This document shows, one piece after another, positions 46,494-57,620 of a DNA stretch of 64,000 nt; position 1 is the stretch's first letter, and each line of letters begins with the position of its first letter. The notes below the pieces were generated by a model. That model had not been told where the DNA came from. It saw only the letters and a list, made by a program, of their open reading frames with translations, and ran no database searches. Source of the DNA: Gaertneriomyces semiglobifer (Eukaryota; Chytridiomycota; Chytridiomycetes; Spizellomycetales; Spizellomycetaceae). Both the position numbers and the translations under genes were made by a program. The DNA lies in assembly GCA_025558075.1 (NCBI GenBank), contig JAHLKF010000003.1, forward strand, positions 620,001 through 684,000. The letters are read 5' to 3'.

Positions 46494-49400
46494 ATGAGTG
46501 CTAACGAGCGACAACCATTGCTCGCGGCAGCCGCTCGCACCGCCAAACCCGCAACAAAGGGTGTGAACCCGTATTGGTCTCCTCAAGGAAAAAAGTGGCT
46601 CAAAAAAGGTGCCGGTCAGCGACGAACACTTAGCCAGAGCTACCTCGACACAAGTGGTGGTAGTGCATCCGATATAGCCGCAGACGACGATAGTCAAGAT
46701 GGAGCAGTAGACGCCGACGACCGAGAATTGAAAGAAGGGAAAAAAGCGTCCTTGCGAGAGCAATGGAGTTACTTTTTGGATGCAACCACCTGGGGTCGCT
46801 GGTACGTACCTGTGCCATTTCACTCAGATCCTGCCCCGAACCTTTGCTTTCGGTTTCTGACTAGACCGCTCCTTGTTCAGGTGGCAAGTCTTTGATGCGG
46901 CATTGAACATCGCTTTTGTCCTCTTATTCATTTACTTGACCACTTACATTACTGCTCCGCCGGGAGGCGACGGGAGCAGACCGCCCCCACCTCCAGACCA
47001 TCTCTTACTCTTCGACATGCTGCTGGCTTTGGCGCTCTTGCTTCAGTGGCTCCCGCGAGTGTATCTATCTCTGGACCCTTACGTCGAGATTTTTACATGG
47101 TTCACATTTATGACGATTTTGGCAACCGTCCCGGTCTTTTGGGCATATGCCGAGACGGATGACAGAAACATGGATTATATGGACGCGAATAGGGTATTGG
47201 CTTTCATGTACCCGTTTCGCTTCTGGCGGATGCATTTGAGTGCCATGAGGGTTCTAGCGCCAAGGTGGGATATGGACTAACGGGCAACAACGTCGCCAAT
47301 CGCGAGTAGCTGACTGACTTCTTTGACCCAGCAAAACGGTTGCGTTGAACGTATCGCCCATTACTCAAAAGGCGCTCAAGTTGGGACTTTCCATTTTCAA
47401 CACACTACTGACCGTGACCGCCTGGGTCCACATTTGCCTTTATATTATTCAGGTATGCCTTGATGTGCCACCGAGTTTGGCCATTATGTGCAATAACATC
47501 GATTGGGTTTTTAGGCATACTACACCTTGAGCTTCTTCGATGTGCTCTACACCATCTTCGTCTCATCGACTTCCGGTCTGAGCACTCAGATTATTCCGGA
47601 TAACCCGTTCAGTCGACTTGTCATTATGGTATGTTTTCAAACACGTTGATCAGGTACCTTTGTTAAGTGATTGACGCGCCATCATGTCACGCAGTACGTG
47701 ATGATTGTCGGGGCCATCCACGTCCCTACAAACCTGGCCGAGCTGCTTTCTCTCATACGAAACAAATCCAAATACGACAAACCGTATTCTGCGAACAACA
47801 GCTCACACGTCCTCATTGTGGGCAATTTTGAGATCCCATCTCTGCGGGATTTCCTTTGGGAGTTTTTCTGTGAGGTATTGTGGTCGTGATAAGCGATGGT
47901 GTGTGGCGGGGATTACTTCTTACTCAGCGTGGTGTATTATTTAGGACCATGGCCCGAAGACGATGACGGCCCAGGTTGTTCTTCTTAACGAAAGCGAGCC
48001 CTCCGAAGAGCTTGAGTCCTTGCTCTCTGACCCGATGTACCTCAAGCGGGTACGGTATGTCAAAGGTAGTCCCTTATCGTTTCGCAGCCTGCACCGGGCA
48101 AAGGCACACACTGCGAAGGCGTGTTTCGTGCTTGCGAGCCGGTTCTCCGGGAGACCAGCAATCGAAGAAGATGCTGAGACAGTTATGACAGCTTTGGTGA
48201 GTCTTTAACATGCACTTGATCAGTCAAAGCGTTTTGCAGTCGACCTGACCTTGGAGATCACAGGCAATCAAGAAATTCTACAGGAAGGCAAACATCTTTG
48301 CCCAAGTCATCTCTCCGGGAAGCAAAATGCATTTTCAGATTCTATGTAAGTCCAAGGTCCTTGTGATTCACGTGCTATTTTCTGCTAACTCATACTGCCT
48401 CTCAAGCCGACCATCTCTTGTGCATCGACGAATTCAAGCTGGGTATGCTGGCCCAGAATTGCTTGGCACCCGGATTCTCAACTATGTTGTACCTATTGAC
48501 CACGTCGATTCCCGCGGCAACGAAGAAGGAGTTGAAGACAAAGGCCAAATTTGCGCCGTGGATAGATGAGTATGCGGACGGAGCTGAGATGGAAATTTAC
48601 GCAGTAGGTGCTTTTTCGTTGAGTACGGTTGAGTGTTGGCTTACCGTATCAAACGTGCAGGTCCGTCTTTCCCACATCTACGCCGGAATGTCCTTCCCGG
48701 AGGTAGCTGAACGCATTTATCTGACTCACTCAGCCATTATTTTTGCTGTCGGTTTTCAAAAGGATCCGCAGGACACTGAACCCTTCATTGTGATGAATCC
48801 TCAAGACTACATGTTCAATGGCGGAGAAACAGCATACCTGATCACCACTCAGAGTAAAGTGGCGGATACCATTGGAGCTGAAGGAGTAGTGTTCAGCAGC
48901 GTACCGTCCTTTGACGAACATGTTTCGGACGTTCAGGCGGATGTTGAGTTAGCCAGCGACGGCGGTTGTTCGAGTGTGAATCATGCGGAAGCGCGGGGAG
49001 AGTCGACTGCGTCTTCCTCCTCGACTTTACAAGGCTCGCCCGACCAGAGCATTGCCACTGATGAGCTCATCACGTTTGGCACCAAACACCGTTCTACGAC
49101 CATCTTGGACGCAGAACCCAGTGCGCACTCCTCCAAGACTACATCATCGTTGCCCAGCAATGTCTGTGATCACATCCTGATTTGCACGCTGGAGCCAAGT
49201 TTCCCGCAGAATCTGGCTTTCTTCATCGCGCCGTACCGTCACAAGGAGAGGAAGTCTATCGTCATATTGTGTCCCGAAGGGCCGGACGAGGAAACATGGA
49301 CTAAACTGGCGGCGTTTAGGGACGTACATTTCGTCATTGGAACGCCATTGCACCGTAAAGATTTGCAGCGGGCGAAGGTTGAAAAGGCCTCAAGGGCTGT

Positions 49401-50295
49401 TATTTTGGCCAACGCGTTAGAGCAAAAGTAAGTCCGTCAGTTCTACAACAGTGGTGTGAGAAGTCATGCGTCGCCTAACAGATTCTTTTCAATAGCATTG
49501 CAAGTCGGGCTGCTGACTCACAAGCCCTTCTCGCTATCCTCAATATTCAGGCCTTGACCACCTTAGTTACTTCGGACGCTGCTAGCCCCACAGGGCCCTC
49601 ACGTCCCGAAATTTTCACAATGGTTGAATTCATTCATCCTGAGAACGCAAAGTTCATTGGAAACGGGGAAAAGTATTACAGAGACGGGGTGCAAGGTCGG
49701 TCAGCCCTTTCTTCTTACTGAATTGCTCAATACTGACTGGATGCTCTTTCACCTTGAAAGGACACAACCTAATGCCCTGCTTCGTGGGAGGTCATGTCTT
49801 TTTCAACGCGATGTTCTCGTCACTTTTGTGCCAAACCTATTACAATCCGCATTTGCTGCACGTTCTCAAGGTAGTATTTTTTTTCTCACTTTCAGTCGTC
49901 AATGACATGCTGCTGACTTTGGGCGTCACTAGCATTTCATATTTAACGGAACTCACTCATTACCTGCCTCCACGCCATCGGCGCGCCCGAGCTGGCTTCC
50001 TTCTTTCCCGTTTCAGTCGTCTCTCCCACATCAACCGACCGACCCAGATCTGCCTTACCAGACCCACAGCAACCTTCATCAAATCGCCGTTCCCGCCGAG
50101 TATGTCAACTCCACGTATGCTTCATTATGGGTGTGGCTCCTCCGCAGAAAGGTTCTTGCGTTAGGATTGTATAGAAGGACGGTGGAAAGTGGCCTGTGGG
50201 TGAAGTATGTTGTTGTGAATCCGGGACATGCGGTAAGACTGAGGGAAGATGATCGGGTGTTTGTCTTTATGGCCGGAAATGGGGTGGTAGAGTAG
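46494..50295 (+). CDS. BK/Slo-like channel with RCK-like cytoplasmic region and altered selectivity filter
   Basis: Twelve exons: 46494-46801, 46881-47264, 47332-47452, 47515-47628, 47695-47874, 47945-48196, 48264-48345, 48407-48603, 48661-49427, 49496-49695, 49761-49870 and 49933-50295. The product is 1025 aa and every phase joins. S1-S6 are visible, and S4 carries RVLAF..PFRFWRMHLSAMR. The first RCK-like region starts VLIVGNFEIPSLRDFLWEFFCED and includes ADHLLCIDEFKLGMLAQNCLAPGFSTML. The second starts ICTLEPSFPQNLAFFIAPYR and ends MVEFIHPENAKFI and GGHVFFNAMFSSLLCQTYYNP, typical of BK. At the pore, residues 290-295 read TSGLST where K+ channels have TVGYGD. There is no Asp-rich calcium bowl and no obvious extra S0 helix. 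Confidence 0.85.
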
Positions 50296-50498
50296 GGAGA
50301 ACTTTAGACTCGGCTAGTAAAGTTAGAAAGACCTTTGTAGATCTAAGACCAGGGTCGCCAAATGTATCACATTCGCTTAATGAAACAGTGAAGAGTGGCC
50401 GTTCTATTCGGAAGCAGATTAAGGCGATGATGCTGAATGCTTAATGGAAATGTTCCTTTTCGAAACAAAACAAAATAGAAAGTTCAAAAAAATACAAG

Positions 50499-50572
50499 TA
50501 CTCTCGCGCAGACTCGAACTGCGGACCTTCTGCGTGTGAAGCAGATGTGATAACCAGCTACACCACAAGAGC
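50499..50572 (-). tRNA. tRNA-Val (CAC)
   Basis: A 74-base cloverleaf read on the minus strand. The anticodon stem TCTGC/GCAGA encloses loop TTCACAC with anticodon CAC. The T arm is CGCAG-TTCGAGT-CTGCG. The acceptor stem GCTCTTG/CGAGAGT has a G-U first pair. There is no intron, and a T run follows downstream as Pol III terminator. Confidence 0.93.
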
Positions 50573-50582
50573 AACTTATGTC

Positions 50583-50743
50583 TCGACACTTGTTGCATAA
50601 ATGTGATCATGTTTATCCAATGGCCAGCAGTTGTTGCATTTCAACAGCGACCCTCGTTACTGAAAGTAAACGTCCTTTCGTTCAGTATTGTACGCGCTCA
50701 CTTATAGAAGCGGACGTAGCCGACCACTGGACGTATTCTTGTA
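50583..50743 (+). repeat. LTR-like repeat copy A, upstream of tRNA-Val
   Basis: About 161 bases starting TGTTGCAT 19 bases upstream of the tRNA 5' end. The distal end (50711-50743) matches the inverted copy at 53222-53402 at 32 of 33 bases; the interior is diverged. It looks like a degraded solo LTR, but no open reading frame or second LTR is attached. Confidence 0.55.
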
Positions 50744-50849
50744 TGGAACGTGTGAATGAAGTAATGAGCGGGTAATGAGTTCAATTGTCATGGGCCTGCC
50801 AAGATATATTTCACAGACTCAGGGCCTGCCCCTACTTAGACGTTACAAT

Positions 50850-52257
50850 CTAAGGTGTAGTGTTGAGACTGAGCTCAACAGCAAAGCCAATAGCGAGCTT
50901 GGTGAATTCTTTCATATGGGCATACGAGACGGTCGCAAGAGTGTCCTTGTCGGTATGGATGTAAGGGCTGCAAGACGAGGAGCAATCATATGAGCATTAT
51001 GGCAACGACGGGTGATTGAATACAACCGAGGGAAACACATACCTCGAGTCAGAGAATGAAGATTCGAAAGCAAAGGTTGCAGGGAAACCAGCCTTTGTCC
51101 ATGAGGCATGGTCTGCGAGGTAGAGGTATCGTCAATAATGTTACGCTGCTGCATGCGACAGAGATGAGAAATATACTTACCGGAGCAACCGTATCCACAC
51201 TTAACATTTCCCCAAGGAATGGCGCAGTAGGCTTTAGCCAGAGATTGCAAGTATTTGCTCAATGGAGCGTTAACATAGTCTGTCGCGATTCCAACAATGG
51301 CTTGCTTGCCCTTGGGAGTGTATCCGGTCATGTCAAGCTGCAGGGTTCCAGCTACCTTTCTGCCCGCAGCAGTGAAGCTTTTGACAACCGCTTGTGATCC
51401 CAACAAACCGGCTTCTTCTGCTGCATACCAGTGGAACTCGATCGGGACATTAGGAACAATGTTGTTCTCCAAAAGAATGCGGTAAGTTTCGAAAATGGTA
51501 ACGGATCCGCTACCGTCGTCATCAGCTGCAATAAGCGTGTCAGCTGGGAATGAAAGGCCAACACTAGCTGCCGCGCACACAAAAGCTTACCTCCTGGTGC
51601 CCGACCGCTTGTGGGATTGTTGGAATTGATCGAGTCCATGTGAGACGAGAGAACCACAACCGGGTCGGCTGCTTGGGCCGTATTCGCGGCCGCAACCCGG
51701 GCGATGATTGAGTATTGGGTCCAACTGTGAGTGAACTTGGTGACCGTGACATTCAAGCCTTTATTAGCTTGATTCGCAGCGGTAGCTTTGTCGCTGGCTT
51801 GATTGAAAATATAGTCGGAGGCCTGCTTGCCAGTAGTTGATTTGTAGTAGCGTGTGTGGAACTGAGTGAGGGTCGTAAGCCACTGTTGCATTGAATCTTC
51901 CGAAATGGCACTGATCAGAGGGGTAACAATTGACTGCTTGTTAGGACCAATAGGCACGGCAGTGATAGCACTGTCGTCAAGCCGTGCGAAACTCGCGGTG
52001 TCGTCGGCATCAGTAATGTCAATGAAGTGCTTGCGTTCCCTGTAAAGCGCAAAGATCTAGAAACAAGCACGTTTAAGCAAGAGCGCGACTGGCAATTGCT
52101 GCTCTGAACCCACCTCTTCTTCGGTTAACCACTTCGTTTCCGTCTCAGACAGAGAAATTAGGCGCTTGCCACTGGCCGCCTGGTCAACAGGGGCGGCGAA
52201 CGCAGACGACACGGCCGAAAAAACACCAAGGGCAGAGAGGGCGATTGAGAAGCGCAT
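50850..52257 (-). CDS. Secreted M28 (M28E) leucine aminopeptidase
   Basis: Exons 52257-52114, 52056-51591, 51525-51181, 51112-51043 and 50967-50850 give 380 aa. The N-terminus MRFSIALSALGVFSAVSSAFA is a signal peptide, followed by a propeptide-like stretch. All five zinc-ligand motifs are present: SSHMDS, ADDDGSG, YAAEEAG, LDMTGY and YIHTDKD. These fit fungal secreted leucine aminopeptidase 1. The acceptor of the second intron has two candidates; the one giving RAPGADDDGSG is chosen on family grounds. It lies between two inverted LTR-like repeats and two tRNA-Val genes. Confidence 0.93.
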
Positions 52258-54420
52258 TATAACTTGGCGATACTATTCAACGAGGTGGGTAATGAGGTTC
52301 TAAGGGATCGCCCGAGAATGTCGCGGACTCGGAGAGTTGACATCGTACTCTGAGACGCATCCCGTGTGCCTTATATACTTGCGCGGCCTCCATCTGCCAG
52401 TAATTGCAGGGACTGATACAGCAGCCTCAAGTTGTTCACCATCAGCGTGCTCCGAATCCCATTCCATCCATCCGGTCGCCGTGCGTTCCATCTGTGCGAC
52501 AAAGGATCCTCCCTTTTCCTCAAGGATTGCATAGATTTGCGGGCAGAGCATCGGTTCTCAGAGAGAGATAGCATCAATCGCATCATCATTTGATCTGAGA
52601 TAGAATTCGTAAATTCATAGGTGCCGTGCGCAGACGTTACGCGTGGGGGACGTGCTCGTCGGGGCAGCCGTTCGAGGTCTTCAGAGATTCGCACGCGTGG
52701 ATGGCACAGTCATCGGAGGGACGTGGAAACGCTGGGCCGTTCTCGTGGAGCGAGCGGGCAGCAGAACTTACTTCATTAGTTGCAGGCTGCGGACGGGTGG
52801 TGCGCGCGATGCGCAACGGAGAGTGCGTGAAGCGATGATGGGTGATGGGTGAAGCGATGATGAGTAGGAAGGAGGGCGAAGGAGGGCGATGATGTAGTTG
52901 CATTCCCTTTCCACATGGGCAGTCTGATGATCGCTCTGAACTGCGTGAAGGGTCAAAGTAATTGATCTGGAAACCTTCAACTAACTCTATTTAACTTGCG
53001 CTGAACAGCACATCCAGAAAATGCCCGAATGCAAGAGTCCTCATATGCATTTCAACAACACCAGCAGAGATCTTTCTCTGTTAGCAGAGTTGCAATTGTC
53101 GTCGGGCAGTAATTAATAGTTAAATATCGCTTCCGCCAGTGAAAGGCCAGCAAACACGGTCATTGTATGTCCGGGCGTAATATGCATTGAAATGGCACAT
53201 CACAGGACGTAGTAATCGAGTTACAAGAATACGTCCAGTGGTAGGCTACGTCCGACTCTAGTAAGCGAGAGCGTACAGTACTATCCTGCGGTGGAGAAAG
53301 GACCTTTTGCTTTCGGCAACGAGGGTCGCAGTTGAAAAGCAATGGCCGCATGGAATTGAAACTTGATCTTTGGATAAACATATATTCATGCAATAAGTGT
53401 CCAAATATCTTTTCTTTGTCTTTTCACTCCGTGCTCTACGGATAGAACAATCGTGCCCTACGGACAGAACTACTCCTGCGGGATATACCTTAGCACATGC
53501 TTATGGTTCGAGTGAGATCGCCTAGGTACACTTGCGCACCGAAAATGCATGCGAAACCGTCTGAAAATCGGTCATTAGACGTCCAAAACCACTATTTAAA
53601 AGCGGGATAGCTAGATCTACCAAGCTTCCTGGATCTGAGCAGGTTGAATTATCAAAAACCGTCCATTTTACGTTGTCTTCTAATTCTTGGTGTTTAGAGC
53701 GCTGAATCGCGCCGAGACAGCTCTTCCTGTCACTTTTCCTTCTGAACACATGCGAAATATCGACTGATGCCGTTGAACCAATGGTAAACCTACATAGAAC
53801 AGCACTTATCATAACACCACAGGGTGCCGTATCAACGTCTCAGGCACCTATTTTGCTTGTGGAGCGAGTTTTAATGGTAAGCGGGTACATTGGGCACAGG
53901 AGACACAGGAACATGTTCAGATAACATAAAAACAGCAAAAACCAACAGCAGCACTGCAATGGAGGATGTCAAGGGAATTTCCAGTTTTTCTCTGAGCACC
54001 CCGAGCGCTTGACACTCGGGAGACTCAGATAGTGTGAAAGTGGTGAAAGGTGGTGGCTTCATTAACAAGTTTGCTAGGGGTCCCGAGGCTTGAACACCTT
54101 GTTATTGCTGACATATCAGTCAAACCTGTCATCCTCAGCATTTTAGACCTCAGCATTCTTGAAAATCTCGAGAGCATGCCGGGACCACAAAGTCTGTTGA
54201 TGCCTACCAAAGTCCGAGACCTTTGCATACGGCAATTCCAAAATATACGTACGGGGTACGGACACATCCTCTCGTGCACCGTCGGAAAAGACCTTTCGCG
54301 CGCAGCATTTGTCCGGCAGATACCATTCTCCGATCGTCTGTCGGGTAGAGGTCCGCGTTTGATCTAACAGCTCGAGACTATTTTGCTTGGGGAGACGGCA
54401 CACGATGCGCTCCAGGTCCT
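52258..54420. other. Accessory interval with repeats, no intact gene
   Basis: The promoter of the aminopeptidase gene and repeat copy B lie here. On the minus strand at 53.5-54.4 kb, several protein-like fragments occur in different frames. One (minus, around 53871-54068) carries a hydrophobic segment near its C-terminus, IPLTSSIAVLLLVFAVFMLSE. These may be remnants of an old gene; no intact reading is possible. Confidence 0.35.
53222..53402 (-). repeat. LTR-like repeat copy B
   Basis: Inverted relative to copy A. Shared blocks are GACACTT.TTGCAT, ATGTTTATCCA, GCGACCCTCGTT and the 33-base end at 53222-53254. It is not next to a tRNA gene. Confidence 0.5.
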
Positions 54421-56468
54421 ATGTGGGCCCTTTCGCAATCTATGGGAGATAATGCAACACGAGGAACTAGAACGCTGGATGCATGTGGTGGCATGGTTGG
54501 GTCGCTGGCTCCAAGTGCTGCGACCATGTTTACTACGGGCGCGCCAGTGGGCGACGCGTTTTTGAACGAGTGGTTGGTGTCTGGCAGAGATGGGGCAGAA
54601 TCGGGCAGTACGCCTACCTATCTCCACGTCGGTCGACCAATGATCGTTCCTTTTGGCACGGGTGGTGACAACGATTGCGCGCTGCTTGTCCATTGCACCT
54701 ATCCAGGAAAGGTGAAATACAACAGCACTCTTGCACCGTACTACATCGAAATGATCGGTTTGACGAAGGCGGTGCATGCAGCGGCGGTTTCCGTGGTGGC
54801 GAATGAAGTGGAGAGGTCCCACGGACGGGGCGAGGAAATTCAGCGGTTTGTCTTTGAGCGCGATCGAGTGCTGCCCACGGTGATGCGCGCATTGGAGGAG
54901 GCGGCATACTGGAACGACTGCAAGTCTTATCCGACCAGATCGGTCGACTCGAGTCGGCGTTTTTGTAGACCGGGCATCCTGTGGGAATCCATCCTTTGGA
55001 GAGCAATCCGCAAAGTTCAAACAGGACGGCACACGGAGAGCGCTGTTGTCCAGGGGAACACCCGGCAGCGCTGGACGTCGGGAGCAACTCGACTCGTTGG
55101 TCGCCGCGAACCGGGAACGTACTTCCCGCGGTCAAAGTCCCATTCTCGCACGGTTCTTTCCATCCGTCACATTTGGCGACATTGGCGATGCATCGTGGCG
55201 GACGTGCATCTTGACCGTAAACGAAGGAAAAGAGGAAAAGACATGTGGGAGGTGATGAAGCGATGGGGATACAACTACGTCGCTCATTACACGGAGGAAC
55301 AGAAGACAACTTACCTCCAAGCCCGAAATTTCACCTCGGACGCCGTGTCCAAGCGGAACAAGATCCGCAACACGTCGGACAAAGCTCCGGCCCCAAAGCC
55401 GACCCAGAATTGGAGAGTTGGAATGACGCTGCTATCGAAATGATAGCGTCCGCTGAATACCGTCAGTCGACCGGCCAAAATTGTCGACACCTATACGAAT
55501 ATATAGCATGCAAAGATCGGAACCAGACCCGTCGGCGGTCCATCTTCCTCTGCGATCCCCAGGAAACGGTGGTGGGCGTGCGAACCACATGCACGATGGC
55601 GATACCGCGGTAGCCGACGACGACGGGTTGGGCTACATGCGTCGACGCATATATAGCCTGGGAGACATTGCGGAGGAATTGCAGATTCTATTCGACCAAG
55701 GGAACGCTTCTCCAGAAAAAGTCGAAAGGGTTCTGCTCTCGGATCTCGAGATTCCAAATGTCTGGGCCGAACAGCTGGGACTATGCGACGAACTCGACCA
55801 TTGGACAGCCACCACCACGTTGCCATTGTCTAGAACAGGCACCCACCATGCAGACAAAGTGCAATGCCTCGCTGACACAGTGCGCATAATTAGCTGTACA
55901 GCTAATTATCCGCACTGTGTCACTCGCTGCCTATCAGCTCATCCTAGCCCGTGCTGGTTCCCATGCACTTGATCCCAATTCCGAGGATGGATCCTCGGGG
56001 CCCGAACTCATGCTCACTCTCGCGAAATCAATGACCAAGCATGGGATCCGGCTCGGATGGATGGAGTGTGCCGTTATCGACGGCGAGACCGACTCGCCTG
56101 GTTCTTGGACTGGCATCAGAGCTATAAATGTGGGACGCCAACAGCACATACATGCATTAACACAGCAAACTGAACACGGCCTCTCCCAGGCCCCGCGCAG
56201 GACAAGCCGACCGCGAATAGGCGCCCCAACGATCGAGCGGTTTGCCGACCTTCCCTTCTACGTCCAAGTTGGTCTCTTCCGGAGCCTGATGTTCGAAGCG
56301 GGAAACCCCTTCACGGTTTTCGAGAAAGCGGGATGGATTGGAAACATTTGGTATCGTGGTCCTCGTTGCCGCTGTCCGAAACGCCGGTTGTTACCTCTGG
56401 GCCGCCCGCCGATCTGTCCCCACGACCACCCCGGCTCCGTCGCGCAAAGGTCGTCTAGGAAATTATGA
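54421..56468 (+). pseudogene. Degenerate intronless coding tract of unknown origin
   Basis: A run of overlapping plus-strand frames looks coding but breaks repeatedly. 54421-55443 (340 codons) reads naturally to about 54930. At about 55046-55255 a better-looking frame is another one (QLDSLVAANRERTSRGQS). From about 55242 the first frame resumes (DMWEVMKRWGYNYVAHYTEE), and after 55400 a third takes over. Further fragments lie at 55481-55972 and 55917-56468, separated by a palindrome. I recognise no domain. The absence of introns, the frameshifts and the different composition point to a decayed insertion, such as an old endogenised viral gene or a transposon gene, but nothing identifies it. Confidence 0.4.
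55874..55921. repeat. 48-base near-perfect palindrome
   Basis: Two 24-base arms meet with no spacer. Each ends in GACACAGTGCG-type sequence and the arms meet at GCTGTACAGC. There is one mismatched pair (C opposite C). It sits inside the degenerate tract. Confidence 0.9.
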
Positions 56469-56764
56469 GACCGACGTCCTCCGCTACGCGGGGGCATGCA
56501 GCAAAGGGGCTCGTCGAAATCTCCAAAGAGTCGAGGGTGCTACCGTACTGTCTCTAGACGGTGCGTTTGTAGTCATGGGCGTGTTTTGTAAAGATGAGGA
56601 GGAATCTCACTACCAAACATTTCTGAACGTTAACTTGACATTAGACTCTGTATTGCTCGTTCTTCTTGCACTTCTTTGCTGCCATCTCTGTCTCACGCTC
56701 TGCGATACGAGACTTGCATTCAAATTCAAACGAGTAGGAGATTCATTCTATGCAATGGCAAATC

Positions 56765-56798
56765 CACAAGCTATGGATACATTCATACAACAAGTATC
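56765..56798 (-). repeat. Short LTR-start-like sequence next to tRNA-Val
   Basis: On the minus strand it reads GATACTTGTTGTATGAATGT, matching the start of repeat copies A and B. Its TGTTG lies 18 bases upstream of the tRNA 5' end, the same place as copy A (19 bases). The similarity fades after about 25 bases. Confidence 0.4.
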
Positions 56799-56809
56799 GA
56801 GGTATAAAA

Positions 56810-56883
56810 GCTCCCGTGGTTTAGTTGGTCATAACGTCTGCTTCACACGCAGAAGGTCCGCAGTTCGAATCTGCGCGGGAGTA
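56810..56883 (+). tRNA. tRNA-Val (CAC)
   Basis: A 74-base cloverleaf with the same anticodon arm and T arm as the copy at 50.5 kb, and acceptor stem GCTCCCG/CGGGAGT with a first G-U pair. TATAAAA lies immediately upstream and CTTTTT immediately downstream (Pol III terminator). Confidence 0.94.
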
Positions 56884-57033
56884 CTTTTTCTACCATTTCC
56901 AGATTGCTTGCACGTCTTATCTATAAGATGGCAACGTTCGGGTCAAGATTCTTTTCCCAACGTTCGCAGCCATGTTTTTACAAGCGCTTTTTAGTCCAGG
57001 CAACTCGTATGTGACTCCTGTTGTTGCTCCGTG

Positions 57034-57204
57034 ATGCTTACGAATAGAACCAAGCAGCGTATTACAGTGGGCCTCATTGTCGGTGTCGCCTTTCTCGCCA
57101 TCTTCACCGTTGCTTATCCGACCACAGATCCGGATGCCATGCGCCGACGCCGAAGCGAATTTCGAACCCCGCCTTCAACCCCGTCGTCATCAAAGCGAGA
57201 CTGA
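57034..57204 (+). CDS. Small single-pass membrane protein (candidate)
   Basis: A 56-codon ATG frame: a short basic N-terminus, one hydrophobic helix (ITVGLIVGVAFLAIFTVAY), then an Asp/Arg-rich tail ending in TPPSTPSSSKRD. The composition is what a small tail- or signal-anchored protein would show. It lies 150 bases after a tRNA gene. It may also be one exon of a larger gene. No homologue is recognised. Confidence 0.4.
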   Translation: MLTNRTKQRITVGLIVGVAFLAIFTVAYPTTDPDAMRRRRSEFRTPPSTPSSSKRD

Positions 57205-57620
57205 AAGGAACTTAGATAACTGATTTGAACAAAGTCCTCGATCCTACCAATAAGATGGTGTAGGAACCGACCCCGAACTGCCCAGCCACACGCTCAACAT
57301 ATCCATGGCAAACCAAACGACGATGCGACCCGTCCCCGACTTCTCGGATAGGCGAGACGAGCAGCAGCATCGCATTGTAGTGCGGATGGACTAAATACGC
57401 CCGCTGGTGAACACTTCGAGTGGAAGGGCCGAGCCATTTTGCTCCATTGAACCCCACCGAAAGGAACCAGCCATAGCCTTTTAGATTAGAATGATACCCT
57501 TCGCCATTGTCGAACAACTGGGAGGTAACCACATAAAGTGGCAATAAATTAAAGCTGTAACGTAGACGTACGACCTGATGGGTGGCTATCCTAGATCTAC
57601 AGGACTATCTGCCTACCTTG
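57205..57620. other. Intergenic with an unexplained minus-strand frame
   Basis: A 110-codon minus frame (57212-57544) lacks an ATG but is preceded by an acceptor-like CCTCCCAG. It reads GYGWFLSVGFNGAKWLGPSTRS and similar. It could be a terminal exon, but no upstream exon is found before the PPR stop. Confidence 0.3.

Noticed and set aside
54364..55032. 222-codon minus-strand frame opposite the degenerate tract
   Set aside because: His/Arg/Cys-rich composition typical of an antisense shadow; the plus frames read more like protein.
57212..57544. 110-codon minus frame with an acceptor-like site upstream
   Set aside because: No ATG and no upstream exon consistent with the PPR gene stop; left as an open question.
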